From Clostridia bacterium (lineage in GTDB: Bacteria > Bacillota_A > Clostridia > Christensenellales > Aristaeellaceae), in contig JAFWUC010000071.1 in assembly GCA_017518705.1 (NCBI GenBank), positions 1 through 64,000 of the forward strand: a DNA stretch of 64,000 nucleotides, given 5' to 3'. Position 1 is the stretch's first letter; each line of letters begins with the position of its first letter. The position numbers were made by a program, and so were the translations under genes. A model generated the notes under the pieces. That model was not told where the DNA came from. It made no database searches and worked only from the letters and a program-made list of their open reading frames with translations. Below are positions 18,481-27,702 of the stretch, piece after piece.

Positions 18481-19212
18481 TTATATCCGTATCTCCAGCC
18501 CGTCGGTGGCGATCACGGTGGGGATGCCGGGCTCCAGGGCGCGCTTTAGCTGCCAGCAGGCGGCGGTCTGGGGGCGGTTATAGTGGTTTATGCAGAACAG
18601 TTTGGGCGGGTGCGCCTTTAAGGGTTCCAGGTACTGCATCACGTCGAAGTGGGCGCCTTCCGCCACCGCCAGGTCAATGCCGTCTTTGGTCAGGAAGCGG
18701 GCGAAGTCCGCAAGGGGACCGTCCCTGTGCTTCATGTCCCCGGTGAACAGCGCGGTCTTTCCCTCCGCTTCGACAAGGAAGGCGTATGCGTTTTCCATGT
18801 GGCCCGTGGGCATGGCGGTCACCTTTACCGCGCCGTCGTCATAGATCGCGCCCTCGTGCACCGGGGCGAAGCGCAGGGAAGCCCTTAAGCCGCCGCAGGT
18901 GGTGGCGATCCAGCCCTTCAGCGCCTCCAGCGTGCGCATGTCGGGCAGGAAGATCAAAGGATCTGCGTCCTTAAAATACCAGGAGCAGATGTCCGCGAAG
19001 GGGACCAGGCCGTTCACGTGGTCCCCGTGGGGATGGGTGACGAACACGGCTGTGATGTCGTTTGGGGAGAGGCCCCGGTCGATCAGTTCCGGCACGGGAT
19101 CCGCGCCTATGTCGATCAGGTAATACCTGCCTGCCGCCTCAAGCAGTATGCAGGAGCATTTGCGCCTGGGTTCGGGCACTCCGTGGCTCGCGCCGAAAAA
19201 CGTAACTTTCAC
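18481..19212 (-). CDS. Metallo-beta-lactamase-fold hydrolase
   Basis: 243 aa. The MBL metal motif THPHGDHVNGLVPFAD (HxHxDH) is present, with later ligands in TGHMENAYAF, FTGDMKH and CINHYN. Similar to cytoplasmic MBL hydrolases such as phosphonate PhnP-like or RNase Z-like enzymes; substrate unknown. Start at GTG 19212 (VKVTFFGASHG), because GGAAGGAAAC lies just upstream; a longer open frame has no ribosome binding site. It follows the secreted unknown gene at 19241 by 28 bases. Confidence 0.85.
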   Translation of the reverse strand: MKVTFFGASHGVPEPRRKCSCILLEAAGRYYLIDIGADPVPELIDRGLSPNDITAVFVTHPHGDHVNGLVPFADICSWYFKDADPLIFLPDMRTLEALKGWIATTCGGLRASLRFAPVHEGAIYDDGAVKVTAMPTGHMENAYAFLVEAEGKTALFTGDMKHRDGPLADFARFLTKDGIDLAVAEGAHFDVMQYLEPLKAHPPKLFCINHYNRPQTAACWQLKRALEPGIPTVIATDGLEIRI

Positions 19213-19240
19213 TGCGTTTCCTTCCGTTTTTGGTAATTTT

Positions 19241-20068
19241 TCAGTCGATATAATACATCCCGTCGTCCGTGACCAGCAGGCCTTGATAAATCTCGAGGCT
19301 GCCCAGGTAATTGCCGTCCTCCCCGTAGAAACCGAACACATAAGTGCCGCCTGTGACCATGGTGGAGTTGGCCTTGCCGGTGACCTTGCCGTCCAGCACC
19401 GCAAGGATCACGCCCTTGCCGGGGTCTTCTATCTCGCGGGGGCCCGCCTCGCAGTCCATATAGCTCGCCTTGACCGCCGCGCTTCTTATCAGCTCGGGGT
19501 CCAGCCCCAGGAATTCGTACAGGGGCACGGGCGCAAAGCCCGCGGGTCCCATTGCGCCGCCGTAGCAGGTCACGTTCGGGAACAGATGCCTTAAGCGCAC
19601 ATACAGCGCTTGGGCGTCGGGAGAGGTGTTTTCGTACACGTCGTCGACAGAAGAGGCCAGTTTGACCGCCTTTGCGCTGCCGTCGCCCGCGTAGGTGACC
19701 GCCCAGCTCGTCTCGGTGCCCGCGTCGTTGGCGGCGGGGCGGGACCTGCCGTCCTGAGGCTGGGCGGAATATACGAGGCTCTTCAGCTCGAACAGCTCGT
19801 CGGAGCTCAGCCTGCCCGCCCTTTCCTTAAGACGGGTGGTGCGCAGAAACTCCGGCTGATCTTCAACTTTGTAAGGCCATCCCAGTTTGGACGCGCTGCC
19901 GTTTAACGTCCACAGATCGCCGTTTTCGTCCACGCAGCCCGCTTCTATCCGGTCGCCCCAGCCCATCTGTTGGTAAACGGTGAAAAGTATGATCCCGGGA
20001 TCGCCTTCCGCGTGGGAAAGGGTAAAACACAGCGCCAGCATAAGCAGCGCGGCAAGCAGTCTTTTCAT
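19241..20068 (-). CDS. Exported protein of unknown function
   Basis: 275 aa. Residues 1-20 are a signal peptide (MKRLLAALLMLALCFTLSHA). The mature chain is acidic and glycine-rich with no family I recognise; it contains VTYAGDGSAKAVKLASSVDD and ends GLLVTDDGMYYID. A repeated beta-strand pattern suggests a soluble extracellular protein. GGAGG-type ribosome binding site. It is followed by the MBL hydrolase gene and preceded by the partner-switching pair's terminator. Confidence 0.65.
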   Translation of the reverse strand: MKRLLAALLMLALCFTLSHAEGDPGIILFTVYQQMGWGDRIEAGCVDENGDLWTLNGSASKLGWPYKVEDQPEFLRTTRLKERAGRLSSDELFELKSLVYSAQPQDGRSRPAANDAGTETSWAVTYAGDGSAKAVKLASSVDDVYENTSPDAQALYVRLRHLFPNVTCYGGAMGPAGFAPVPLYEFLGLDPELIRSAAVKASYMDCEAGPREIEDPGKGVILAVLDGKVTGKANSTMVTGGTYVFGFYGEDGNYLGSLEIYQGLLVTDDGMYYID

Positions 20069-20133
20069 TTTGCGTTCCTCCGTTATCGGTTTACGTGATT
20101 TTTGACGGAGGAACGCGCGCGTTTGTTCAAGCG

Positions 20134-20163
20134 AAAAAAACAGCCCCGTCAGAGCTGTTTTTT
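20134..20163 (-). terminator. Terminator overlapping the RsbW-like stop
   Basis: On the minus strand AACAGC/GCTGTT stem followed by seven T residues. The upstream arm lies inside the last codons of the RsbW-like gene, so the stop codon is within the hairpin. Confidence 0.75.
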
Positions 20164-20556
20164 GAGGGTAAGCATGTTTTGCCCGTCTTTGTACTCGTAT
20201 GTGACCGCGTCCATCAGCTTCTTGGTCATGAATATGCCAAGGCCGCCTATGCCCCTTTCTTCCGCGCTCAGGGTCACGTCTGGGTCGGCTTTGGCCAGGG
20301 GATCGTAGGGGATGCCCCGGTCGATGAAAGTGATTTCGGCTGTTTTGGCCTCGCCGGAAATGTCTATCTTCACCGTGGCGCTGCCGTCTGAGTCCGGGTA
20401 GGCGTAGGAAGCGATGTTCACGAAGATCTCTTCCGCTGCCACGCAGGTCTGCATCTGCGCCTTCATGGGGCAGTCCGCCTGTTCCAGCTCCGCCTCCAGA
20501 AAGGCCAGCACTTCGGCCAGGTTTTCCCTGACGGCTTTTACAGTGATCTCTTTCAT
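20149..20556 (-). CDS. RsbW-like anti-sigma factor serine kinase (HATPase)
   Basis: 135 aa GHKL ATPase. The N-box AAEEIFVNIASYAYP, the G1 box FIDRGIPYDPLA and the G2 box ERGIGGLGIFMTKKLMD are all present, so it should bind ATP. Such proteins phosphorylate STAS antagonists in partner-switching circuits. Its start overlaps the stop of the PP2C phosphatase gene by 4 bases (ATGA), so the two are translationally coupled. A candidate STAS partner is at 41667, not nearby. Confidence 0.9.
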   Translation of the reverse strand: MKEITVKAVRENLAEVLAFLEAELEQADCPMKAQMQTCVAAEEIFVNIASYAYPDSDGSATVKIDISGEAKTAEITFIDRGIPYDPLAKADPDVTLSAEERGIGGLGIFMTKKLMDAVTYEYKDGQNMLTLKKQL

Positions 20557-22736
20557 GCGGTCTCCACCTTTGAAGCTGCTCCCCTGTACTCCAGGCAGAG
20601 CATGGTCAGATCGTCGAACTGCTCCGCGTCCTTCACAAAGCCGTCCACGTCCGCCCGTACGTTATTGAGAATGCCTGCCGGCGAGGCATCGGGGTCCCTG
20701 TTTAGCGCGTCCAGCATGCGGTCCAGCCCGAACAGCTGCTTGGAGGCGTCGGTTGCCTCGGGCACGCCGTCGGTATACAGGAACAGCCGGCTGCCGGGCT
20801 CCAGGGTGAGCTCGTACTCCTGGTACTTCATGAACGCAAGGCCGCCCATCACGAAGCCGTGCCTGTCCTTGTACAGCTCGAACGCGCCGTCCGGCTTCCT
20901 GATGGCGGGGTACTCGTGCCCGGCGTTGGCGCAGGTGAGCTGCCCGGTGGAGATCTCGAGTATGCCCAGCCACGCGGTCACGAACATCTCTTCCCGGTTG
21001 TGCTTGCAGATGGAGGCGTTGGCGTCGGTGAGTATCCGGGCGGGGGACTTGCCCATCATGGCGTTGTTGGCCAGAATGATCTTGGACGCCATCATGAACA
21101 GCGCCGCGGGCACGCCCTTGCCGGACACGTCCGCCATCACCAGGCACAGGTGGTCGTCGTCCACCAGGAAATAGTCGTAGAAGTCGCCGCCCACTTCCCT
21201 TGCGGGGTCCATGCTGGCGTACAGGTCAAACTCCGGACGGTCAGGGAAGGGCGGGAAGATGTTGGGCAGCATGTCCGCCTGTATGCGGGTGGCCAGCGCA
21301 AGCTCCGCGCCTATGCGCTCCTTTTCGGCGGTGATGCGGGTGATCTGCCTTATGTATTCATGGGATTTGGCGGATATGTCCGCAAAGGATTCCGCCAGTA
21401 TCTCTATTTCGTCGCCGGTGCGGTAGGCGTCGTCCATGCGGAACACGGGATCGTCGCTGTTGATGGAATTGATGCGCAGGGTCATCTTTTCCAGGGGCTT
21501 TACTACCCTTGACGCCAGTATCAGCCCGTTTATTATGGCCAGCACCAGCACCACCGCGGTTAGGATCACGAACATGCGGAAAGTCCGGGCGGCGCCCTGT
21601 TCATAAGCGGCGGTGGCGGTCAGGTTTATCTCTTCGTACTGCTTGAGCAGCGCCAGTGTGGGCTGGTCCGTCAGCTCTTTTTCCACCACGGAGACCACCG
21701 TCCACCCCAGGGTGTCCAAGGGCGCGCCGGCCAGGTAGTATTCCTTGCCGGAGATGGCGATCAGCTCCATGGAGGTCCTTTCCTTAAGCGCCCGGGTTAT
21801 GAAAGCGGCGAGCTGCGCGTTTTTGTTCTGCCTCAGGTCTTCGGCCAGGTCGGAGGTTTCCGCGCGGAACACGCCCTCGTCCACCGGGGAAAACAGCACC
21901 TTGCCCTCATGGTTTATCACGCACAGGAAGCCGCCGTCCGAGGCGGTGCTCTTTACGTAATCGCTTATGGAGGACAGGTATATGTCCGCGGCCACCACGG
22001 CCGCGAGCTCACCGTTTCGGTACACCGGGGCGGCGCACTCCAGCATGGGCCTGTCGGTGTAGGCGTCGTGCTCCACGCCCGTGAATATAAGCTGCCCCGC
22101 CTTGGCCGCCTGGCTGAACCAGGGCCGTTCGCGCACGTTCAGGGGCTTTGCAGAGCCGTCTTCGGAAAGGAACACGCCGGGGCGGTCGTTGACCAGCACC
22201 ATGTGCCCGTCCGCAGTGCCCACGAACACGCTGCTCATCCTGTCAGAATTCCCGTACATGGCCAGCATGATCTCCTTCATGTGGGCCACGGTGCCAAGCA
22301 GGGAAGAGGCCGCCGGGTCGGCGCCTTCCTCGCTTATCAGCTGGGCGGAGGGCACGCCTTCGTTTTCGGCAGAGGGCGGCGCCACCGTCTCGGGCAAAAA
22401 GCTGTCTTCATGTATGAACAGCTGGGAGGCGAAAGCCTGCAAGGTCAGCACGTCCGCCCGCACGTCCGCGAACAGCTCGTCGGCTATGTACGCCTGCAGC
22501 GCGGTGGTGCGGGAGATCAGGGAGTCGAGCGTGTCCGCCATGGTCTGCTGGGAGATCGCTTCGATGGACGCCTGCTGCTCCAGATTCGCCCGCTGCACCA
22601 CCTGCTTGAGTTCGTGCTGCTGGTAGGCGGACACGCCCGCGAACGTGCCCACGAGCACGAGCACGGTTATGAGCACAAGACTGAATATCTTCTGCTGCAG
22701 GCCGCCTATTTTGATTTTATTAAATAAAGTTCTCAT
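20553..22736 (-). CDS. Membrane sensor SpoIIE/RsbU-like PP2C phosphatase
   Basis: 727 aa. Layout: transmembrane helix 17-36; extracellular sensor domain of Cache type 60-350 (VNVRERPWFSQAAKAGQL, DIYLSSISDYV); second helix 386-408; HAMP-like linker 409-470; PP2C domain 500-716 with PAREVGGDFYDYFLVDDDHL, VMADVSGKGVPAALFM and FDDLTMLCL metal-binding motifs. It should dephosphorylate a STAS protein in response to an external ligand. No strong Shine-Dalgarno sequence precedes ATG 22736. A near-consensus promoter lies at 22851-22879. Confidence 0.93.
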   Translation of the reverse strand: MRTLFNKIKIGGLQQKIFSLVLITVLVLVGTFAGVSAYQQHELKQVVQRANLEQQASIEAISQQTMADTLDSLISRTTALQAYIADELFADVRADVLTLQAFASQLFIHEDSFLPETVAPPSAENEGVPSAQLISEEGADPAASSLLGTVAHMKEIMLAMYGNSDRMSSVFVGTADGHMVLVNDRPGVFLSEDGSAKPLNVRERPWFSQAAKAGQLIFTGVEHDAYTDRPMLECAAPVYRNGELAAVVAADIYLSSISDYVKSTASDGGFLCVINHEGKVLFSPVDEGVFRAETSDLAEDLRQNKNAQLAAFITRALKERTSMELIAISGKEYYLAGAPLDTLGWTVVSVVEKELTDQPTLALLKQYEEINLTATAAYEQGAARTFRMFVILTAVVLVLAIINGLILASRVVKPLEKMTLRINSINSDDPVFRMDDAYRTGDEIEILAESFADISAKSHEYIRQITRITAEKERIGAELALATRIQADMLPNIFPPFPDRPEFDLYASMDPAREVGGDFYDYFLVDDDHLCLVMADVSGKGVPAALFMMASKIILANNAMMGKSPARILTDANASICKHNREEMFVTAWLGILEISTGQLTCANAGHEYPAIRKPDGAFELYKDRHGFVMGGLAFMKYQEYELTLEPGSRLFLYTDGVPEATDASKQLFGLDRMLDALNRDPDASPAGILNNVRADVDGFVKDAEQFDDLTMLCLEYRGAASKVETA

Positions 22737-22850
22737 TCAAACATAAGGATGCCGTTGAAGCCGGCGCTCGTTTTTTACGCTTTGAGTTATCTTCATCGGT
22801 GCACCTCAGGCGAATACACTGATCATCCGAAACGATGTGTCTTTGGCGAA

Positions 22851-22879
22851 ATTATACTTGAAATCCTGCTTAAAGTCAA
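22851..22879 (-). promoter_or_regulatory. Promoter for the PP2C/RsbW-like operon
   Basis: On the minus strand TTGACT, 17 bases, TATAAT. It leaves an untranslated leader of roughly 110 bases, in which no known riboswitch was recognised. Confidence 0.75.
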
Positions 22880-22925
22880 CAAAAATGCAGGAGATCCTTC
22901 CTTACAAAGGCGGTTTTCCGTAACC

Positions 22926-22955
22926 TTGACAGTAAAAGCGATTTGGTTGTAGAAT
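22926..22955 (+). promoter_or_regulatory. Promoter for the seven-gene operon
   Basis: TTGACA, 18 bases, TAGAAT, 37 bases upstream of the flavodoxin-fold gene. Confidence 0.75.
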
Positions 22956-22991
22956 ACAGCCAAAACACAGTATCTCGGGGAGGACGCAAAA

Positions 22992-23627
22992 ATGGACGGG
23001 AACGGGAAATTAAGGGTGCTCATGCTTAACGGCAGCCCCAGGGCGAACGGCAATACCGCGCTGGCGCTCAGGGAAATGGAGAGCGTGTTTAAGGAGCTCG
23101 GCGTGGAGTACGAAAACGTGCTCGTGGGCAGGCTCGCCGTGCGCGGCTGCCTGGCCTGCAACGGGTGCTCAAAGCTGGGAAAGTGCGTTATAGACGACAT
23201 AGTCAACGAGCTGGCGCCCAAATTCGAAGCGGCGGACGGGCTTGTGATCGCCTCGCCCGTGTACTACGGCAGCGCAAACGGCACCCTCGTCTCCGCGCTG
23301 CAGAGGCTGTTTTATTCCACGCCCTTTGACAAGCGCATGAAGGTGGGCGCGTCCGTGGCGTGCGCAAGGCGCAGCGGCTGCACCGCGACGTTTGACGAAC
23401 TCAACAAGTTTTTCACCCTTTCGTCCATGCCCGTGGCCTCCAGCCGCTACTGGAACAACATCCACGGCGGCGCTCCCGGGGAAGCCGAGGCGGACACGGA
23501 GGGCCGCACCGTCGCCCGCCAGCTCGCCCGCAACATGGTGTTCCTCATGCAGAGCATCCGTTTGGGCGCGCAGAAAATGGGGCTGCCCGAAGAGGAGCCC
23601 CGCGCCTGGACCAACTTTATCAGATAG
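22992..23627 (+). CDS. Flavodoxin-fold NAD(P)H-dependent oxidoreductase
   Basis: 211 aa, FMN reductase/iron-sulfur flavoprotein-like family. FMN phosphate-binding loop MLNGSPRANGNTALAL at the N-terminus, a cysteine pair CLACNGCSKLGKC, and ASPVYYGSANG for the isoalloxazine side. The cysteines sit where some relatives carry redox-active thiols. First gene of the operon; TAG stop is followed only 3 bases later by the TauE/SafE gene. Electron acceptor unknown. Confidence 0.88.
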   Translation: MDGNGKLRVLMLNGSPRANGNTALALREMESVFKELGVEYENVLVGRLAVRGCLACNGCSKLGKCVIDDIVNELAPKFEAADGLVIASPVYYGSANGTLVSALQRLFYSTPFDKRMKVGASVACARRSGCTATFDELNKFFTLSSMPVASSRYWNNIHGGAPGEAEADTEGRTVARQLARNMVFLMQSIRLGAQKMGLPEEEPRAWTNFIR

Positions 23628-23630
23628 CCC

Positions 23631-24344
23631 ATGTATCTCGTGTGTGCGCTGGCTGCGCTGCTTGCGGGACTCGTGCAGGGCATAGCGGGTTTCGGCAGCG
23701 GGCCGGTACAGATGATGGTCTATCCGCTGTACTGGACCATCCCCGCGGCGGCGGCGGTGTCGGTGTGCGTGTCGGTGCCCCTGAACCTGAACATGACTAT
23801 CACGTACCTTAAGGAGATCCGCTGGAAAAAGGTGCTCGTGCCCATACTGCCCTACATGGCGGTGTGCTCCGCGGCGATCAGCTTTTCCCTGAACGTGGAC
23901 CAGGTCCTGATAAAGCGTATATTCGGCGTGTTCCTGATCGCGCTGTCGGCGTATTACCTGCTTTCCCGCCGCCGGGAGAAAAAGCCGCTGGGGCCCTGGC
24001 AGACGGCGGCGTATATACTGATCTCGGCGCTGTGCGACGCGTTTTTCGGCATTGGCGGGCCGCTGATGGTGATCTATTTTCTGAACAAGACGGATTCCGC
24101 AAGGGAGTACCTGGGCACCGCGGCGGCGTTTTTCCTGATAAACGGGGTGTACAACACCTTGTACAGGCTGTTTAGCGGCATACTCACTTCGGCGCTTCTG
24201 CCCTGTATCGGTGTGGGGATATTAGCGATACTGGCGGGGGTGACCCTGGCCCATTTCCTGGCCAGGAAGCTGAACGACGGGATCATCAAAAAGGCTGTAT
24301 ACGTTATGATAGGCGTGACGGGCATATTCAACCTGTTCGCCTGA
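23631..24344 (+). CDS. TauE/SafE family anion exporter
   Basis: 237-aa membrane protein with about 8 hydrophobic helices. The N-terminal repeat LLAGLVQGIAGFGSGPVQMM and the C-terminal repeat LCDAFFGIGGPLMVIYFLN are the duplicated TauE/SafE core. Relatives export sulfite, sulfoacetate or other organic anions. It is tightly packed between the flavodoxin-fold gene and the amidohydrolase gene, so it may export a product of this operon. Confidence 0.9.
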   Translation: MYLVCALAALLAGLVQGIAGFGSGPVQMMVYPLYWTIPAAAAVSVCVSVPLNLNMTITYLKEIRWKKVLVPILPYMAVCSAAISFSLNVDQVLIKRIFGVFLIALSAYYLLSRRREKKPLGPWQTAAYILISALCDAFFGIGGPLMVIYFLNKTDSAREYLGTAAAFFLINGVYNTLYRLFSGILTSALLPCIGVGILAILAGVTLAHFLARKLNDGIIKKAVYVMIGVTGIFNLFA

Positions 24345-24352
24345 GGAGGAGC

Positions 24353-25963
24353 ATGAAGACGGTATTTTTTAACGCCGGAGTGTATACCGGCGAAAAAGAG
24401 CTCGGGCAGGCGTTCATCGAGGAGGACGGCGTGTTCACTTTCGTGGGTTCGAACGAGGAGATACTCGCCCTGGCGGAGGGCGCCCGGAAGGTGGACCTGG
24501 GCGGGCGCTTCGTGTGCCCCGGCTTCAACGATTCACACATGCACGTGCTTAGCTACGGCGTGGCGTTAAACGCCGCCCGCCTGGACGAGCACACGGACAG
24601 TCTCACTGGCATGCTGGAATACTTCAGATCCTTCGCTGCCGGGCACATGCCCCGGAAGGGCGGCTGGCTCAGGGGCAGGGGCTGGAACCACGACTATTTC
24701 ACGGACGTGAAGCGCATGCCTTCCCGCCTGGACCTGGACACGGTATCCGAAGACTTCCCCATACTTGCCGTGCGCGCCTGCGGACACTGCTGCGTGGTGA
24801 ACACGAAAGCTCTCGAGATAGCGGGGATAACGGCGGACACGCCCGCACCCGAAGGCGGGGCGATAGGCATGGAGGGCGGCGTTCCCGACGGAAGGCTGTA
24901 CGACAACGCCATCGAGCTGCTGAGCCCCTTCATCCCCCTGCCGGGCAAGGAGGAGATAAAGGACATGCTGCGCCTGGCGTGCCGGGAGCTGAACGCCCAC
25001 GGCGTCACCAGCGCCCAGAGCGACGACTATTCGTCTTTCGGAGGGCTGTCCTGGCAGACAGTGAACGAAGCGTACCGTGAGCTCGAGCAGAGCGGCGAAC
25101 TGACCGTGCGTGTGTACGAGCAGAGCAATTTCTCCGATTTGGAGGCGCTTAAGCGCTTTGTGGAAGCGGGCAACGTGACCGGCGCGGGGGACGATATGTT
25201 CCGCATAGGGCCGCTTAAACTGCTTGGCGACGGCTCGCTGGGCAGCCGCACGGCGCACCTAAGCGAACCCTATGAGGACTGCCCCGATACCTGCGGTTTT
25301 TCCCTGCTTAGCCGGGAGCAGTTTGACGCGCTGATCTCTTACGCCAACTTGAGCGGCATGCAGGTGGCGGTGCACGCCATAGGCGACGCCTGCCTGGACA
25401 GCGTGCTGGACGCGATCGAAAAGGCGCTCAAGGAGCACCCGAGGCAGGACCACCGCCACGGCATCGTCCACTGCCAGATCACCCGTCCCGACCAGCTGGA
25501 GCGCATGGCGCGGCTGAAGCTGCACGTGTACGCCCAGAGCGTGTTCCTGGATTACGACAACCACATAGTCGAAGCGCGGGTCGGGAAACGGCGCGCCGCG
25601 TCGAGCTACAACTGGAAGACGCTCATGGATATGGGCGTGAGCGTGTCCAACGGCTCCGACTGCCCCGTGGAGCTGCCGGACGCGCTGAAGGGCATACAGT
25701 GCGCCGTCACCAGGACCTCCGTCGACGGCACCGGGCCGTACCTGCCCGGGCAGGCGTTCAGCGTGAAGGAAGCGCTGGACAGCTTTACCGTAAAAAGCGC
25801 CGAAGCCAGCTTTGAGGAGAACGTTAAGGGCAGGATCGCTCCCGGTTTCCTGGCGGACTTCGCCGTGCTGGACGAAAGCCCCTTCGGCGTAAAGCCCGCC
25901 GAAATCCGCAATATAAAGATACGCTCCGTCTACCTGGGCGGAAGAAAAGTATACGAAGCCTGA
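24353..25963 (+). CDS. YtcJ-like metal-dependent amidohydrolase
   Basis: 536 aa, close to the usual 520-550 for the YtcJ branch (amidohydrolase 3 family). The HxH metal motif is in CPGFNDSHMHVLSYG, a later histidine in VHAIGDACLD, the H in HGIVHCQI and the catalytic aspartate region SNGSDCPVE. Such enzymes cleave C-N bonds in cyclic or acyl amides. AGGAGG ribosome binding site; operon member. Confidence 0.92.
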   Translation: MKTVFFNAGVYTGEKELGQAFIEEDGVFTFVGSNEEILALAEGARKVDLGGRFVCPGFNDSHMHVLSYGVALNAARLDEHTDSLTGMLEYFRSFAAGHMPRKGGWLRGRGWNHDYFTDVKRMPSRLDLDTVSEDFPILAVRACGHCCVVNTKALEIAGITADTPAPEGGAIGMEGGVPDGRLYDNAIELLSPFIPLPGKEEIKDMLRLACRELNAHGVTSAQSDDYSSFGGLSWQTVNEAYRELEQSGELTVRVYEQSNFSDLEALKRFVEAGNVTGAGDDMFRIGPLKLLGDGSLGSRTAHLSEPYEDCPDTCGFSLLSREQFDALISYANLSGMQVAVHAIGDACLDSVLDAIEKALKEHPRQDHRHGIVHCQITRPDQLERMARLKLHVYAQSVFLDYDNHIVEARVGKRRAASSYNWKTLMDMGVSVSNGSDCPVELPDALKGIQCAVTRTSVDGTGPYLPGQAFSVKEALDSFTVKSAEASFEENVKGRIAPGFLADFAVLDESPFGVKPAEIRNIKIRSVYLGGRKVYEA

Positions 25964-25985
25964 AACTCTCAAGGAGGGCCGCACC

Positions 25986-26981
25986 ATGACCGGGATCACT
26001 TTGGACACGAAACTTAAGGACATCTACTCCCTGCCGGAAATGAAGCCTTACGCCGCGTACATGATCTATACGCCCGGGGAAGACCCGGAACACAGCTGGC
26101 ACTCGGAGCTTACCGTGGGCGGGCTGGAAAAGATCGGCTGGAGGCCCGCGGGCATACTGGCGGGGCTGGAGTTCTTCCTGGACGCCGTAAAGGAAGGCCG
26201 CGTCACGCAGCGCTTCCTGTATCCGGGCACGGAGGATCCGTACAAAAAGGACGTGAACTTGATACGGATATCGCCCGCCGCGCCGGACAAAACCAGGCCC
26301 TGCATGCTTCTGTGCGCGGGGGGCGGCTACGGGAGCGTGTGCACGCTGGTGGAGTCGCTGCCCACCGGAAGGCACATGTCGGAAGCGGGCTGCGAGGTGT
26401 TCCTTCTGACCTACCGTGTCAGGATACCCGAGGCGGCGGTAACGGCGCTTGACGACCTGGCAGAGGCGGTAAAATGGCTTACGGACAGCGCGGAGGAGCT
26501 TGGCATAGACCCCGCGCGCCTGTGCGTGGGCGGCTGGTCGGCGGGGGCGAACCTCGTCTCCAACTGGGGCTGCGCCAACATCGGCTGGAAGCGTTACGGC
26601 GCCGTGAAGCCCCTGTGCCTGTTTCCAATATACACCGTGATAGACGTGAAAGCGGAGGCGCGGCGGGATGAAAAGGGCGGCTTTGCCGGCATCATGCTGG
26701 GGGACGCCTGGCGGGACAGGCTGGACGATTACAACGTGGCGGAGCACATAGACAAAGACTATCCCCCGTGCTACATAGTCTGCGGCAAGGACGATAAAAC
26801 GGTGCCGCCCCTGAACTCCGAGCTTATGAAGCGGCTGCTGGACGCGGCGGGAGTGCCATCGGTGCTTGAAGAGGGCGACCACGCTTTCCACGGTTTTGGC
26901 GACGGCACTGGCACGGACGTGGAGGGCTGGCCCGGGCGCGCTCTGGCCTTTGCCCTGAGCCTTGGCGGAGACGACAGATGA
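25986..26981 (+). CDS. Alpha/beta hydrolase (esterase/peptidase type)
   Basis: 331 aa. The oxyanion segment CAGGGYGSVCT and the nucleophile elbow GGWSAGANL (serine) are clear, with the acid in CGKDDKTVPP and histidine in GDHAFHGFG. This matches the acetyl-esterase/BD-FAE-like branch of alpha/beta hydrolases. AAGGAGG ribosome binding site. Its stop overlaps the DUF554 start by 4 bases. Confidence 0.9.
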   Translation: MTGITLDTKLKDIYSLPEMKPYAAYMIYTPGEDPEHSWHSELTVGGLEKIGWRPAGILAGLEFFLDAVKEGRVTQRFLYPGTEDPYKKDVNLIRISPAAPDKTRPCMLLCAGGGYGSVCTLVESLPTGRHMSEAGCEVFLLTYRVRIPEAAVTALDDLAEAVKWLTDSAEELGIDPARLCVGGWSAGANLVSNWGCANIGWKRYGAVKPLCLFPIYTVIDVKAEARRDEKGGFAGIMLGDAWRDRLDDYNVAEHIDKDYPPCYIVCGKDDKTVPPLNSELMKRLLDAAGVPSVLEEGDHAFHGFGDGTGTDVEGWPGRALAFALSLGGDDR

Positions 26982-27691
26982 CGGGGACGCTGATCAACAC
27001 GGGCGCCATAGTGCTGGGCGGCGTCTGCGGCCTGCTGTTCGGAAAGCTGCTTAGACCCCGGCACCAGCAGACCCTGACCATGGCCTGCGGCGTGGGCACG
27101 CTGTTCATAGGCATGGCGGGGGCGCTTAAGCATATGCTGCTGAATGACCTGTTTCCGGGCGGCGGGAGCATGCTGGTTGTGGCGTGCCTGGCGCTGGGCG
27201 GCCTGGCAGGCGAGGAGCTCAACATCGAAAAGGGCTTCGAGCTGTTCGGCGAATGGCTTAAACGCAAGACGGGCAACTCCGGAGACAGCGGTTTCGTAAA
27301 CGGTTTTCTTACTGCGTCACTGACCGTGTGCATAGGCGCGATGGCCATAGTAGGCGCGCTGCAGGACGGCCTGTCCGGGGACTGGTCCACGCTGGGAGCC
27401 AAGGCGGTGCTGGACCTGATAATCGTGATGGTTATGACCTGCTCCCTGGGCAGGGGCTGCGTGTTTTCCGCCATTCCCGTGTTTATTTGGGAGGGCGCGC
27501 TGACGCTTCTGGCTTCCGCCGTCAAGCCCGTTATGACCGACGCCGCCATGGGCTATCTGTCACTGGTGGGCAGCGTGCTGATCTTCTGCGTGGGCATAAA
27601 CCTGGTGTGGGGCAAAAAGATACGGGTGGTGAACATGCTGCCCGGGGTGGTGTTCGCCGTGCTGGCGGCGTTTCTGCCCATCAGCTTCTGA
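26978..27691 (+). CDS. DUF554 membrane protein
   Basis: 237 aa with about seven hydrophobic segments, starting MTGTLINTGAIVLGGVCGLL as DUF554 proteins do, and the conserved SGFVNGFLTASLTVCIGAMA-like core (here GDSGFVNGFLTASLTVCIG). Proposed to be transporters, function not established. Translationally coupled to the alpha/beta hydrolase gene. Confidence 0.9.
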   Translation: MTGTLINTGAIVLGGVCGLLFGKLLRPRHQQTLTMACGVGTLFIGMAGALKHMLLNDLFPGGGSMLVVACLALGGLAGEELNIEKGFELFGEWLKRKTGNSGDSGFVNGFLTASLTVCIGAMAIVGALQDGLSGDWSTLGAKAVLDLIIVMVMTCSLGRGCVFSAIPVFIWEGALTLLASAVKPVMTDAAMGYLSLVGSVLIFCVGINLVWGKKIRVVNMLPGVVFAVLAAFLPISF

Positions 27692-27702
27692 CGGGAGGAT
27701 AT

